Assembly (NCBI GenBank): GCA_947576945.1
Contig: CANPTH010000001.1
Coordinates: 62,001 to 126,000 of the forward strand
Length of the DNA: 64,000 nucleotides
Origin: an uncultured Lachnospiraceae bacterium
GTDB lineage: Bacteria > Bacillota > Clostridia > Lachnospirales > Lachnospiraceae
Direction of reading: 5' to 3'
Shown here: positions 63,676 through 64,000 of the stretch, piece by piece
Position numbering within the stretch: the stretch's first letter is position 1
Layout: each line of letters starts with the position of its first letter
Made by a program: the position numbers and the translations under genes
Notes under the pieces: generated by a model
The model's input: only the letters and a program-made list of their open reading frames with translations
What the model was told of the DNA's origin: nothing
Databases searched by the model: none

Positions 63676-64000
63676 AGTGTGAATGACAGAAACGACAGAA
63701 TTATCAAGACAGAATATTCCGAGGTGATGCAGAAGTCTTTTATCGACTATGCCATGAGCGTGATCATCGCCAGAGCGCTGCCGGATGTGCGGGACGGTTT
63801 AAAACCGGTGCAGAGAAGGACGCTGTACGATATGTATGAGCTTGGCATCCGCTATGACAGGCCCTACCGTAAGTCGGCGCGTATCGTGGGCGATACCATG
63901 GGTAAATATCATCCTCACGGAGACAGTTCGATCTATGAGGCGCTGGTGGTCATGTCCCAGGACTTCAAGAAGGGGTTGCCCCTGATCGACGGGCACGGCA
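63673..64000 (+). CDS. gyrA/parC: Type IIA topoisomerase subunit A, N-terminal part (partial)
   Basis: The first 109 residues of a gene that runs off the window; it is not in the ORF track. The start after GGAAG gives [17 protein letters not shown], then [25 protein letters not shown] and [14 protein letters not shown], the quinolone-resistance region. At the positions equivalent to E. coli 83 and 87 it has Ser and Glu, the susceptible-type residues seen in many Gram-positives. The catalytic Tyr lies beyond the window. It forms the A2B2 enzyme with the gene upstream. Confidence 0.92.
   Translation, partial: MSVNDRNDRIIKTEYSEVMQKSFIDYAMSVIIARALPDVRDGLKPVQRRTLYDMYELGIRYDRPYRKSARIVGDTMGKYHPHGDSSIYEALVVMSQDFKKGLPLIDGHG

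Overview
The window looks like chromosomal DNA of a Gram-positive, anaerobic, endospore-forming Clostridia, most likely a Lachnospiraceae species. The grounds are moderate GC content, strong GGAGG ribosome sites, sporulation genes (yqfC, yqfD, a BofC-like gene, a SpoVB-like flippase, an FtsK/SpoIIIE translocase next to a TepA-type protease), NfnAB-type flavoenzymes, formate-tetrahydrofolate ligase, and several conserved genes of unknown role that I associate with this family. Nearly all genes lie on the + strand. Only the NCS2 permease (43077-44459) and a sugar O-acetyltransferase (55336-55947) are on the minus strand. I see no rRNA, tRNA, prophage, CRISPR array or full-length IS element.

Layout. 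1-8.7 kb: end of rex, a coiled-coil protein, nnr, alr, an orphan mazF, a CBS-domain membrane protein, yebC, an unknown protein and metY. 8.7-16 kb: a large membrane protein, a TepA protease, ftsK and fhs. 16-23.8 kb: folD, a zinc-ribbon/TPR membrane protein, nfnA-nfnB, a MORN-repeat membrane protein, a second zinc-ribbon membrane protein and rlmH. 24-31 kb: the cluster yqfC-yqfD-phoH-(degenerate PgpH)-ybeY, then a flippase and a BofC-like protein. 31-42 kb: two flavoproteins, then proB ... proA split by a small conserved gene, a 5-formyl-THF cyclo-ligase and a three-gene glycosyl-transfer module. 42-46 kb: a zinc-type ArsR repressor with a lone HMA metallochaperone, a divergent uracil permease/upp pair, and a lipoprotein. 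46-55 kb: metH, ilvB, two ilvN paralogues, ilvC, a TetR regulator, leuC and leuD, forming a branched-chain amino acid block. 55-64 kb: an acetyltransferase, an Xre regulator, two poorly known proteins, a hybrid histidine kinase and a type IIA topoisomerase pair, the second gene cut by the window end.

Most genes are housekeeping. The unusual content is between them. At least four families of short palindromic or inverted-repeat elements recur. The largest is about 157 nt (28264-28420) and folds on paper into a long branched stem; a compact relative at 57113-57147 supplies the stop codon of an Xre regulator. Another family (40696-40777 and 51587-51699) has a hairpin with a compensatory base-pair change between copies. 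A third is a 28-bp unit present three times. A leader motif, CGCTTCGGAATGGA, recurs in front of start codons, nearly identical before the Xre gene and the gyrA/parC-like gene. Protein-level oddities are a PgpH homologue with a broken HD motif, a zinc-responsive ArsR/HMA pair without its pump, an orphan MazF, tandem ilvN genes, and a DPM-like glycosyltransferase with an altered metal-binding motif. All functional calls come from reading motifs and synteny; no database search was run.
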